Source: Treponema sp.
GTDB lineage: Bacteria; Spirochaetota; Spirochaetia; Treponematales; Treponemataceae
Assembly (NCBI GenBank): GCA_017935745.1
Contig: JAGBGX010000019.1
Location: forward strand, 1 to 64,000
DNA: 64,000 nucleotides
Direction of reading: 5' to 3'
The position numbers and the translations under genes were made by a program. The notes under the pieces were generated by a model. The model was not told the origin of the DNA and did no database searches. It saw only the letters and a list, made by a program, of their open reading frames with translations. Shown here piece after piece: positions 16,917 through 25,425 of the stretch; within the stretch, counting starts at the first letter, position 1, and each line of letters begins with the position of its first letter.

Positions 16917-16983
16917 AGCTTTCCGGCGCCTCCATCCACAACGACAGCGCGCGCAAGCTCCGCTCCGTTTTTGTCGCGCCTGA
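16917..16983. repeat. Fragment copy of the caspase gene (matches 9311-9373)
   Basis: About 60 bp starting CCGGCGCCTCCATCCAC are almost identical to an internal stretch of the caspase gene at 8785-10488, in the same orientation. The translated piece on the minus strand reads RDKNGAELARAVVVDGGAG. The differences are T-to-A and V-to-A changes. It is a scrap, not a gene. Confidence 0.75.
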
Positions 16984-17062
16984 GGGCGGCGCAGCAAGGA
17001 AACCGCGCAAAAAACTCGCAGATTACAGCTACTCCAATGTCATAAAAATCAGCGGAATTTAG
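16984..17062 (+). pseudogene. Remnant of a rhodanese C-terminus
   Basis: The plus strand reads GRRSKETAQK, then after an extra A in an A6 run LADYSYSNVIKISGI and a stop. This matches GRRSKEAAQKLAALGYTNI of the rhodanese lipoprotein at 61947-62366. The catalytic Cys and everything before it are gone and the frame is broken, so it is a decayed fragment. It is joined directly to the caspase scrap. Confidence 0.6.
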
Positions 17063-17130
17063 AAACCTCGAAAAACTGAGATTCTTCGAGGTACTTTAAA
17101 AATGAGATTCAATAATTTTCGAGAAATTAC

Positions 17131-19008
17131 CTATATCTTAAAATGAAGAATTTCATTTCCAAGGCTTTCGATATTGACTTTATTCTCCTGGCTGAGAATA
17201 TTGATATTCTGAAGCACTTGGTTTATCTGGTTTGCGCCGATCGACATTTCTTCCATGCTGTCGCTGAGAACTCTTGTAACATCTCCAAGGTGCTCCATTT
17301 CCTTTGCAATTTCAGTGCTGCCGTTCATCATTTCTTCAGAGCCGCTCTTCACTCTATAAGTCACAGAATTGATTTCCTTTATTGCCTCAAGAATTTCAGT
17401 GCTTCCATTACGCTGATCTTCCATTGCGTTTATGACCTTGGAGCTCATTCTGTTTACATCCTTGCAAGAATTAAATACCTGGTCAAATATTTTTTCAACT
17501 GATGCAGAAGAATCTGAAAGCATTGTAATATCAGAACTGAGGGAACTCAGCGTTTTGCTTATCGTCTTGCTCTTGCTTGCTGTTTCCTCTGCAAGATGAC
17601 GGATTTCCTCCGCGACAACAGCAAAGCCCTTTCCAGCATCTCCCGCGTGGGCGGCCTCGATTGCGGCGTTCATGGCAAGAAGATTTGTCTGGGCAGCTAT
17701 GTCTTCAATCATAGTGCTTGCCTCAAGAAGCGTTGCAGAATCATGGGAAACTTTCTGAGCAATTCTGTTTGTCTCTGTCATAGTGACATGGCCGTCTGAA
17801 GTCGCATCTGTAAGTTTTTCAATAAGGTCAGTTGTCTTTGCAAGAATCTTTGTTGCAGAATTGATATTGGCAACCATCTGCTCGATTGAAGACGAAGACT
17901 GAGAAACGCTGGCAGACTGAGATGAAATGCTTTCATCAAGAACTGTGAGGTTCTTGACAATTTCCCCGACAGTGGAAGAAGTTTCCGTGACTCCAGCGGA
18001 CTGCGAGACAGTCTGCTTTTTCACACCGTCAATGTTCGAGCTTATTTCATTAATTGCGCTCGCAGCCGAATCAGTGTTACAGGCAAGCTTTTCTCCGAGC
18101 TTCTGCATTTTTTCCGCAGCATTCCTTATCGCAGAAATCGCACTGCGGATTTTTTCAATCGTCCTGTTGAAGTACATAGAGAGCAGACTGATTTCGTCAT
18201 TCCCGGAAACAGGAAGCGCAACAGTCAAATCGCCTTCACCCTCGGAAATGTCCTTCAGCTTTTCAGTAATTAGAATAATCGGGCGCACAAACATTCTCAC
18301 AGTCAGAAGAATAAAGAAAAAACAGGAAACCGCAACAAGCAGAACGCTGAAAACGATCTGGCTTCTGACCGCTGAATAAAAATCATCTGAAAGCTTTTTG
18401 TCGATGGCAGCAAGAGCGACATCAATGTCATCTATATAATTGCCTGTTCCAATGACCCATGCAAACGGCTTGTACGGAGCTGTGTAGGAACGCTTGGGCT
18501 GGGGAATGTCAGAGCCGAACTTTGGATACTTAAAATTGACAAAGCCGCCATCGTCATTTTTTCCGATTTCAATAAAATCCCGAACCATGAATTTTCCGTC
18601 TTCGTCCTGCCAGTCAAGGCGGTTTGTACCCTCTGCTGCGGGCTTTGGAGGAAGAAGAACGTTCACTCCGTCAAAAGTATCAATCCAAAAATATCCTTCT
18701 GTGCCATAGTGAATGCCGCGGATAATTTCCTTTATAGCATCTTTTCTTTCCTGAACGGTATAGCCCTTTTTTAGATACAGCTCGTCATAATTTTTTATAA
18801 GCGAAATGATATTCTGAACCTGCCACTGAATTTTTTCGTCATAGGAAGAAAGCATGAGCTGATGCTGAAGGGAAACTGTATAACTTTGCTGCTTTGTAAG
18901 GTTGAAAAGGGAAACAACCGTAAAGACAACTGACACACAGACCAAAACCAGAATTGAAAAAAATACCATTTTCAATTTTAAACTTACAAAGCGAGATTTT
19001 TCTTTCAT
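17131..19008 (-). CDS. Methyl-accepting chemotaxis protein with single Cache domain
   Basis: A 625-aa membrane chemoreceptor. TM1 is about residues 11-32. A periplasmic sCache_2-type domain (about 50-200: [34 protein letters not shown]) is followed by TM2 (about 215-240), HAMP ([24 protein letters not shown]) and a signalling domain with the hairpin tip [21 protein letters not shown]. Cache_2 receptors typically sense small carboxylates, but the ligand is unknown here. The promoter ends 8 nt before the ATG. It lacks the C-terminal pentapeptide of E. coli receptors. Confidence 0.93.
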   Translation of the reverse strand: MKEKSRFVSLKLKMVFFSILVLVCVSVVFTVVSLFNLTKQQSYTVSLQHQLMLSSYDEKIQWQVQNIISLIKNYDELYLKKGYTVQERKDAIKEIIRGIHYGTEGYFWIDTFDGVNVLLPPKPAAEGTNRLDWQDEDGKFMVRDFIEIGKNDDGGFVNFKYPKFGSDIPQPKRSYTAPYKPFAWVIGTGNYIDDIDVALAAIDKKLSDDFYSAVRSQIVFSVLLVAVSCFFFILLTVRMFVRPIILITEKLKDISEGEGDLTVALPVSGNDEISLLSMYFNRTIEKIRSAISAIRNAAEKMQKLGEKLACNTDSAASAINEISSNIDGVKKQTVSQSAGVTETSSTVGEIVKNLTVLDESISSQSASVSQSSSSIEQMVANINSATKILAKTTDLIEKLTDATSDGHVTMTETNRIAQKVSHDSATLLEASTMIEDIAAQTNLLAMNAAIEAAHAGDAGKGFAVVAEEIRHLAEETASKSKTISKTLSSLSSDITMLSDSSASVEKIFDQVFNSCKDVNRMSSKVINAMEDQRNGSTEILEAIKEINSVTYRVKSGSEEMMNGSTEIAKEMEHLGDVTRVLSDSMEEMSIGANQINQVLQNINILSQENKVNIESLGNEILHFKI

Positions 19009-19016
19009 AAGAATAT

Positions 19017-19044
19017 ATTATACCCCCTCGCAAAACAGTGTCAA
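19017..19044 (-). promoter_or_regulatory. Promoter of the chemoreceptor gene, leaderless
   Basis: On the minus strand TTGACA (19044-19039), a 16-bp spacer containing a G5 run, and TATAAT (19022-19017). Only 8 nt separate the -10 box from the ATG and there is no Shine-Dalgarno. Confidence 0.75.
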
Positions 19045-19149
19045 GTTTTTTCAAAGAACACGGAGTTATGCTATTTGATAAAAGCTCTCTTTTTGCCGCG
19101 AGCAGTATCCTATCATTTGATGAAGCGGGAAATTCTTCCTGCCCGAGCC

Positions 19150-19205
19150 TCTACACCGTAAACCGGCCCATTTCCGCAAGGAGCGCGCCGATGTTGTCTT
19201 TGTTC
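19150..19205 (-). repeat. Detached copy of a chemoreceptor 3' end (att-like direct repeat, left)
   Basis: These 56 bp match the last 55 bp plus stop of the chemoreceptor gene at 25371-27503 with three mismatches. On the minus strand they read [17 protein letters not shown] and a stop. All three differences are synonymous, so the copy came from a functional allele rather than decaying in place. It abuts the stop of the helicase gene. With 25370-25425 it brackets the helicase/antitoxin/restriction block. Confidence 0.85.
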
Positions 19206-22109
19206 CTATTGTTTTGGCATGGCTGGCGGAATATTGATTCCTTTGGGAATGCTCCGTGCAGGCGCACTTTCCGGCGCAAGCCCGTTCATGCGGTAGTAGT
19301 CTTCATTCCAGATGATGTTGCCGCAGCCTTTTCCGTCGCGGGAATAATTGGTGCAGCCCAAGAAATACCGTCCGTCCTTCTGACGTTTTGCTATCAGATA
19401 GCCGTCGCATTTGCCGCATTTCTGCACAGAAAGCTTTCCGGCGCCGATTTCATTTGTCATAAAGTCACAGACTTCCGGGTCGTTCATACAAATCCACAGG
19501 TTCAGTCCGAATGCATTCTTGTACTTTCGCTGCAAGGGATAGCCGCACATCGGGCATGACTTTCTGAATGTTCCGCTGTCCTTAAGCGTTTCATTCCATT
19601 CGCCTTTCAAGACAACATTCCGGTAATCATGTTTTATTTCAAGCAGAAATTCAGACGGACTTTCCTGCGGCGCAATGAAGTACACGCGGTTTTTTGTGCG
19701 CGTCATTGCAACATAAAAAAGACGGCGTTCTTCTGCGGCTTCAATCGAATCGTCGCGCTTTACCACATAATTCAAAACCGGGTCGTCTTCAATCTTTGCT
19801 GGAAATCCGTAAGTTTCATTCTTGCCGTTGATGACAATCACATTGTCGTAGCCAAGCCCTTTTGACGCGTGCGCAGTCATAAACGTAATTTTCAGCTCGG
19901 GATACTTTCGACAGATGATTTTGTTTCCGTAATCGCGGTATTCAAACAGTTCAGAATGCTCAAGATTTTTTCCGTCAAATCCGAATCTTCCGAGCAGCAG
20001 AATTTCCTGCTTCCAGGAATCGCGCCCGTCTTTCTTGTCGAATTCAAGAATCTGTTCAACCGCCGTTTCCACTGCCTTTGCCAGATTGTAGTTCGCACCG
20101 CTCCTGCTGTCTGCTCCGCGCGTCTTGCGCCGGGAATCATACGTGTAAATAATCACAGGGTCTTGAATTGATTTTGGAGAAACAAGCGACTTTTGAATTT
20201 GCGCTGAATTCTTCTGGATGAAATTTCCTGCAATGTCGATGACTTCCTGCGCATTGCGGTACGTGTTCGTGATTTTCAGAAGCTCCGCATAGCCCATTAT
20301 TTCGGAAAACTTTGTGAACAGCGTAATGTCTGATCCGCTGAACGCATAAATCGACTGCCAGTCATCGCCCACCGCAATTATCTTTGCATCCGTCACGTCC
20401 CGGAGCGCACCCACAAGATCAAACCTCTGGCGCGAAATATCCTGATACTCATCAACAATGATATATTTGAACGGAATCTGCTCGCTGACTGACTTTGACT
20501 CCCGCAGCAAAAGCGCAGATTTATTTATCATATCCGCAAAGTCAACTGCGTCGTGGCTTTTCAAATACTGCTCGTATTCAAGATAGCATTCCTTGCAAAT
20601 CCTCAGAAATAATTTTGTCCGCACATTTTCCGACTTCGCTTCCCATTCGTCAAACTGCTCCGCCGGGAAACCGTTCGTCTTAAAATTTGAAATAAAGCGG
20701 TCAACAAGATTTATCAGTTTCCTAACATAGCGGCTTCCGTCCTGCGCTGCAATTTTCTTCATGACTTCCTTTGTATCGCGCGGACACAAAACAAATCCCG
20801 CCCATTCAAGCTGTTTTTTCAGATGCTCAAGCAGCGGAATTCCGTCATCAAATTCAGAAAATGTATACAGCAGCGTTGTTCCGTGCTTTTTGTGCAGCGC
20901 AACTTTATCATGCACAGTATTCCGATATTTTTCCAGCTCCTCCGCGCTATACCGGCTGCTGCTTCCCGACTGCGTAATTCCAAAATGCTCGATGTACGCT
21001 TCCTTTCCGTTCTGGCGGACTGCAAAATCCGGCGTATACGGCTTCCGTGCATTTTTAATACTGAATTTATATTTCGGCTCGTACTCATAGTCAATGCCGT
21101 TCAAATACAAAAAGTTTGCAATCTGCACTTCTTCCTGCGAGCGCAGAATTTCATTTTGAATCGTAACGTGCTTCTTTGTCCGTTCGTCCGAAATCTGGCG
21201 GCTGTATTCGCCAAGCTCGCTTTTCATTGTTGAGAAAGAAGCATTTGAAAGCCGTGCGAACAGACTGCTTTTGTCCTTTGTCTGAATCGGCGCGTCAAAG
21301 TAAGATGCAAAGAACCGCACCAAATCATCCGTAAGCTTTTGATTCTGCAAGACAGAGCTGCGAAAATAATCTTCAAGCACAAAATACAGCTTTTCATTCT
21401 GCACGATGTTCAGCCGCTCATCATTTTCCTTGTGAAGGATTGCATTTCCTGTTGAATGGAACGTAGTGATTGGACAGCTGATATGAAGCTGCTTTTGGAT
21501 TTTTTCCTTTAGCTCGCCGACAGCTTTGTTTGTGAATGAAACAACAAGAATTTCTTCCGGCCTGACATTCTGCCGCTCCACAAGGTATTTGACTTTTGCC
21601 GCAACCGTTGTCGTCTTTCCCGCCCCGGCTCCGGCAATCACCAGGCAGTAGTCTTCGTCAGTCAGAACAACGCGCCGCTGATCTTCATCAAGCAGAATCG
21701 CAGGATCAATTTCATGCAGAATTGAATCGAGATACAGTTTTTCTTCCTGCAACTTTTTTTCGACAAACTGATTGTTGTGCTGATCGACAAGTGTTTCCAG
21801 ATTGCCGTATAATTCCAAAGCATCATGCACCGTTTTTTCTTTCAGATGATTTTTGTCGCAAAAACTCTGCAAAAGCCCGTCCTGTTCCAGCTGCTGAAAA
21901 TACGCGACGGCTTCCCTGTACGGCTCGCTCCGCTTCAGATACCGGCTTTTTGCAATGTAAGCATCGTCCGAAAGAAGATCGCTGATGAACTGCGCTGCTT
22001 CAAGAACGCTCTGCGCCTTCGGATTTTCAGAACAGCAGGTAAAATCCGGCGTGGAAGAGGAAGAATTCTTTTTATTTTGTTTTGCGAATAAACGTGAAAA
22101 AAACGGCAT
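19206..22109 (-). CDS. UvrD/Rep superfamily DNA helicase, helicase IV-like, with zinc-ribbon tail
   Basis: A 967-aa superfamily 1 helicase. Walker A is GAGAGKTT (about residue 165) with motif Ia VSFTNKAVGEL. A nuclease-like insertion (YEYEPKYKFSIKNARKPYTPD, then AYIEHFGI) resembles the E. coli HelD insertion. Motif II is VDEYQDIS, III GDDWQSIYAFSGSD and V/VI TAHASKGLGYDNVI plus RRLFYVAMTRTKN. The C-terminus adds topoisomerase-type zinc ribbons (CPMCGYPL; CGKCDGYLI). It is longer than HelD (684 aa). It is the end gene of the 19.2-25.4 kb block, suggesting a repair or defence role. Confidence 0.88.
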   Translation of the reverse strand: MPFFSRLFAKQNKKNSSSSTPDFTCCSENPKAQSVLEAAQFISDLLSDDAYIAKSRYLKRSEPYREAVAYFQQLEQDGLLQSFCDKNHLKEKTVHDALELYGNLETLVDQHNNQFVEKKLQEEKLYLDSILHEIDPAILLDEDQRRVVLTDEDYCLVIAGAGAGKTTTVAAKVKYLVERQNVRPEEILVVSFTNKAVGELKEKIQKQLHISCPITTFHSTGNAILHKENDERLNIVQNEKLYFVLEDYFRSSVLQNQKLTDDLVRFFASYFDAPIQTKDKSSLFARLSNASFSTMKSELGEYSRQISDERTKKHVTIQNEILRSQEEVQIANFLYLNGIDYEYEPKYKFSIKNARKPYTPDFAVRQNGKEAYIEHFGITQSGSSSRYSAEELEKYRNTVHDKVALHKKHGTTLLYTFSEFDDGIPLLEHLKKQLEWAGFVLCPRDTKEVMKKIAAQDGSRYVRKLINLVDRFISNFKTNGFPAEQFDEWEAKSENVRTKLFLRICKECYLEYEQYLKSHDAVDFADMINKSALLLRESKSVSEQIPFKYIIVDEYQDISRQRFDLVGALRDVTDAKIIAVGDDWQSIYAFSGSDITLFTKFSEIMGYAELLKITNTYRNAQEVIDIAGNFIQKNSAQIQKSLVSPKSIQDPVIIYTYDSRRKTRGADSRSGANYNLAKAVETAVEQILEFDKKDGRDSWKQEILLLGRFGFDGKNLEHSELFEYRDYGNKIICRKYPELKITFMTAHASKGLGYDNVIVINGKNETYGFPAKIEDDPVLNYVVKRDDSIEAAEERRLFYVAMTRTKNRVYFIAPQESPSEFLLEIKHDYRNVVLKGEWNETLKDSGTFRKSCPMCGYPLQRKYKNAFGLNLWICMNDPEVCDFMTNEIGAGKLSVQKCGKCDGYLIAKRQKDGRYFLGCTNYSRDGKGCGNIIWNEDYYRMNGLAPESAPARSIPKGINIPPAMPKQ

Positions 22110-22135
22110 ACTGTTTACTGGTTTTTATCTTGTTC

Positions 22136-22164
22136 AGTATATAATAGCAAATCTCAGTTTTCAA
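22136..22164 (-). promoter_or_regulatory. Promoter of the helicase gene
   Basis: TTGAAA (22164-22159), 17-bp spacer, TATACT (22141-22136) on the minus strand, 26 nt before the ATG. Confidence 0.55.
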
Positions 22165-22251
22165 GCAGAATAGTTCTGTTCTGGTAATGTCTGCTGAAAC
22201 TGAAACAGTCATAGAAACGCCAAACTGCTGCGGAATTTTCCCACGCCCCGT

Positions 22252-22386
22252 TCAAAACAAAAGAAAAGTGCACGTGCGCAAAAGTACATCGATGTAATAC
22301 GATTTTGTCTGACCGGTCAGCTTTGCAAGTTTTACAAAACGCTCAACCGTTTCTGTATCAAACCGCATAACAACAGCTTTTGTCAT
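22252..22386 (-). CDS. Truncated ribbon-helix-helix antitoxin-like peptide
   Basis: A 44-aa reading frame starting MTKAVVMRFDTETVERFVKL, then AKLTGQTKSYYIDVLL. This is the N-terminal two thirds of a RelB/DUF6290-type RHH antitoxin, which normally runs about 70-90 residues. After DVLL the sequence turns into an unrelated hydrophobic end and stops, so the dimerisation or toxin-neutralising tail is lost. GGGAGG lies 8 nt before the ATG. No toxin gene is adjacent. Too short for ordinary ORF calling. Confidence 0.6.
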   Translation of the reverse strand: MTKAVVMRFDTETVERFVKLAKLTGQTKSYYIDVLLRTCTFLLF

Positions 22387-22427
22387 TTTATTGCCTCCCA
22401 TAAAAGTCTTTCGTTTTCAGTATACCA

Positions 22428-23729
22428 TTACTTTTCTGAATTTTTCACAAGACTTTCATACATCTTGAACAATTCCGCAACAACTTCTCTCTCCGTCATT
22501 TTGGGCGAAAATCCGTAGGCGGCCATGACGGCGCGGTCGTTTGCCTGGTGTGATTTGCGCAGTTCCGCCGGCATGGTGAGTTCATCGTAGAGGTCAGCGA
22601 GCGAGCAGTCCGGGTATTTTGCTCGTGCATCTAAAATTTCCTGCGCGGTCTGCTCGATTTTGGCTTTTTGTTCGTCACTCGGAGCGCACCACGGAAAGTT
22701 ATTGTACACGATTGTGTTTGAATAGCTGTATCGCATTTCAAGCCGTCCGCAGACAGCGCGCATCCACGCGTTATGGACAGAACTTGTAAGAACGCCGAAA
22801 TCATAGAGTGCCGCACCTTTCATGAAGAACAATTTGTCACCCGGTATGACGCTGCTGTCCAAATAATCGATGGGAATATACTTCCGATTTTCCGATGAAA
22901 CTTTTGGAATGGCGATGTACCTTTCATCGCTGATTCTCATGTCCTCAAAAAGCATCGGCATTTCCTCAAGCTCAAGTGTTTTTTTCCGTTTGCTTTTTGC
23001 GCGGAATTCCTTGACGGCGTTTATGCGCTTCAGCAACAACGGGCATTTCTTCAATTCCGAAGGATTCGCGTTCACCAGCCAAAAACAGTAGCGGGGCTTT
23101 CTTTGTATAAAATCCTTTCCCATCATAAACGGACGAATGAATTTTTCACCCTGCGGTTCCGCCTTGATGTATTCTGTATACTCTTCAATGCTCATCAGCA
23201 AATTTCCGTCATCATTCGGAGAGCTTCCCCTGATGATTTCTGTAACGGAACAAAGCGGTTTTGTCCGCTTTTCAATGAATATGTTCGGCGCATCCAGAAG
23301 ATAACCGTTGATGTTTTTGGCTTCAATGCTTTGTTTTTCGTTGATGTAGATTCGCTTTGTGTATTCGGCAGGCTCAGCCGCCGAATCCGTTTGTGAAGCT
23401 GCCGAACTGAAACCAACAATCACGCAATGCACGTGGGCTTTTAAGTTTGACTCACTGTCCCAACGAAACGTTCTATAGGCAAAATCAATTTTGATTCCGA
23501 AATTTCCAAACAGCGGTTTCCAGACAGCAGCAACCTGTTCTCCTTGTGTAATGCTATTTGTGGAAACGAATGCGCATTTTGTCTTTTCATCCTGAATCAG
23601 CTTAGCGGCTTTATAATACCACAACGTCACATAGTCAACATTCTTGATTCCGTTCGGCATTATCGCCGCCACATCTTTTTTCTGTTCATTTGACTGATAC
23701 GCATATCCCACGAACGGCGGGTTTCCCAT
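22428..23729 (-). CDS. MmeI-like type IIL restriction-modification enzyme, C-terminal part (frameshifted off)
   Basis: 433 aa beginning at the methyltransferase motif IV (N)PPF in MGNPPFVGYAYQ, followed by motif NPPF-distal blocks (SFVSTNSITQGEQ type), a target-recognition region and a helical C-terminus. It continues the methyltransferase whose motif I lies in the gene at 23744-25315, but in another frame. The frame stays open upstream through RRIKYNYI, so the ATG used here is not a true start; no ribosome site precedes it. With one more G in the tract at 23768-23775 the two halves would form one protein of about 960 aa, the family's usual length. Confidence 0.85.
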   Translation of the reverse strand: MGNPPFVGYAYQSNEQKKDVAAIMPNGIKNVDYVTLWYYKAAKLIQDEKTKCAFVSTNSITQGEQVAAVWKPLFGNFGIKIDFAYRTFRWDSESNLKAHVHCVIVGFSSAASQTDSAAEPAEYTKRIYINEKQSIEAKNINGYLLDAPNIFIEKRTKPLCSVTEIIRGSSPNDDGNLLMSIEEYTEYIKAEPQGEKFIRPFMMGKDFIQRKPRYCFWLVNANPSELKKCPLLLKRINAVKEFRAKSKRKKTLELEEMPMLFEDMRISDERYIAIPKVSSENRKYIPIDYLDSSVIPGDKLFFMKGAALYDFGVLTSSVHNAWMRAVCGRLEMRYSYSNTIVYNNFPWCAPSDEQKAKIEQTAQEILDARAKYPDCSLADLYDELTMPAELRKSHQANDRAVMAAYGFSPKMTEREVVAELFKMYESLVKNSEK

Positions 23730-23743
23730 GATATAGTTGTATT

Positions 23744-25315
23744 TTATGCGGCGGACGGAACTTGGACGGGGGGGGTAGAAGAGGGATCGAAATCAGACAG
23801 CTGGCTTGCCTCGCCTATTGCGTTCCAGTCGAGGTGCAGCGCGTTGCCTTCCACAATGTTGGTATACGATTTCAGCGGAAGAAAATCCAGCTCCTTGTCG
23901 ATTATTTTTGACGTTTCCTTCATCATCTGGCTTTCGGCTATCCAGAGCGCGGTTTTTGCGACGACGGCGGCAAAGTCATTTATTTCGATTCCGTAGAACT
24001 GCCGGATTGAAACTTGAATCAAATCTTCCGCCTTGTAGGCAAGCGACAGTTCGCCCTGCCCGATTCCAAGCTCAATTTTTATGCATTCGTTTCCAAGGCG
24101 GCGCAGACTCAAGTATGTTTCCGTCAGGAAGTTTCCGCTTCCGCACGCCGGGTCAAGGAATTGCAACGTGCCGAGCTTTTTGTGAAAGAGCTTTGCTTTT
24201 TCAATGCGCGTTTTTGTCTGCTTGATTTGTTTTATCTGCATGAACTCGGCATTCAGGCTGTCCATAAAAAGCGGGTCGATTACCTTGTGGATGTTTTCTA
24301 TTGAAGTATAGTGCATTCCGCCGCTTCTGCGCGTTTCGGGGTTCAAGGTGCTTTCAAAGATTGCGCCGAAAATTGTGGGGCTGATTTCGCTCCAGTCGAA
24401 TTCGCTTGAGGCGTGGCGCACCAAAAGTTCCTTGATTTCTTCTGTCAAAGGCGGAATCGTCTTGTCTTTTTCCGTAAAAAGTCCGCCGTTCACATACGGG
24501 AACTGCGCAAGGTTTTCTTCAAGATACGGATCGCGCTCATCCGGCTTTTGGTCTAAAACTTGGAACAAGTCAAGGAGCGCGCGGCGGAGGTCTTTTGCTT
24601 CAAAGCTTTTTACGTAGTCGCCGAAAATCGACTTGTGTCCGAAGATTCCTGCGTCCTCGGCGTACAGGCAAAACACAATGCGCACGCAAAGCATATTCAA
24701 ACTTTTCAACGTGGCAGGGCTTGGGCTGTCCGCGTCCTTGTACTGCTTGAGAATGGCGTCGTAAATCTCGCCGATGATGTCGCCTGCCTTTTTGGAGATT
24801 TCTAATTCTTTTTTCAGGTGGACGCTGCCTGTGTCCGTCAGGAACGAAAGGCGGTAATAGTCCTTCTCAAGATTTTCAAGGCGGATTTCTTCCGGCTCGC
24901 CGTTGGGCTGCTCCATGTCGTACACAAGGAACGTTTCAAAGTTACCCGTCACCACCCACCGCGGATGCTCGGAAAGCGGAAGCCCTGCGATGTATTTCCG
25001 TGCCTGTTGGAACGGAGTGAGAAACGTGCCGTCGCTCTGGCGGATTGGCTCGCGCAAATCTTTGCCGGAGCTTTTCTGTTCTATCATCACTTTTGTGGAC
25101 GGAATGTACGCGTCGATAAAATTGGTGATTGTCTTGCCGGCGAACCGCTCTTTTATCTGGTTTTCAAAATAAATGAATCCGGCGAAATCCTTTACACCGA
25201 ACACATTGTTCAAAAGGTCAATATAAAACTTCTGGCTTTCACCCTTTTCGTAGCCGTGTCCCTGCCAACGCTTTGCGAACGCTTTTGCCGCCGCCTGCAT
25301 TTCAGTTTGTGTCAT
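23744..25315 (-). CDS. MmeI-like type IIL restriction-modification enzyme, N-terminal part
   Basis: About 523 aa. The N-terminal nuclease domain carries the PD-(D/E)xK residues D...EQK in FIDAYIPSTKVMIEQKSSG (MmeI layout). A helical spacer follows, then the adenine-methyltransferase motif I DPACGSGNFL and the X-like FYGIEINDF. The frame ends prematurely after DFDPSSTPPVQVPSAA because of the C8 (coding strand) tract, before motif IV. One chain normally both cuts and methylates, so the truncated form should lack methylation and specificity. Start 25315 lies 6 nt after a TATAAT box (leaderless). It lies 56 bp from the chemoreceptor stop. Confidence 0.87.
   Translation of the reverse strand: MTQTEMQAAAKAFAKRWQGHGYEKGESQKFYIDLLNNVFGVKDFAGFIYFENQIKERFAGKTITNFIDAYIPSTKVMIEQKSSGKDLREPIRQSDGTFLTPFQQARKYIAGLPLSEHPRWVVTGNFETFLVYDMEQPNGEPEEIRLENLEKDYYRLSFLTDTGSVHLKKELEISKKAGDIIGEIYDAILKQYKDADSPSPATLKSLNMLCVRIVFCLYAEDAGIFGHKSIFGDYVKSFEAKDLRRALLDLFQVLDQKPDERDPYLEENLAQFPYVNGGLFTEKDKTIPPLTEEIKELLVRHASSEFDWSEISPTIFGAIFESTLNPETRRSGGMHYTSIENIHKVIDPLFMDSLNAEFMQIKQIKQTKTRIEKAKLFHKKLGTLQFLDPACGSGNFLTETYLSLRRLGNECIKIELGIGQGELSLAYKAEDLIQVSIRQFYGIEINDFAAVVAKTALWIAESQMMKETSKIIDKELDFLPLKSYTNIVEGNALHLDWNAIGEASQLSDFDPSSTPPVQVPSAA
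23768..23775. repeat. Poly-G(8) tract, putative phase-variation switch
   Basis: Eight G on the plus strand (eight C in the coding strand), inside the restriction gene exactly where the frame is lost. Nine (or six) would join the two halves through PRPSSVRRIKYNYIMGNPPF. Confidence 0.85.
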
Positions 25316-25369
25316 ACGCTGATTATACAAGGAACGGACGAAGTTTGCTATGGGCTAATATTAGCGGAA

Positions 25370-25425
25370 TCTACACCGTGAACCGGCCCATTTCCGCAAG
25401 GAGCGCTCCGATGTTGTCCTTGTTC
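25370..25425 (-). repeat. Chemoreceptor 3' end (att-like direct repeat, right)
   Basis: The last 55 bp of the intact chemoreceptor gene plus one base; 53 of 56 positions equal 19150-19205. The 6.16 kb between the copies holds the helicase, antitoxin and restriction genes. Confidence 0.85.
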
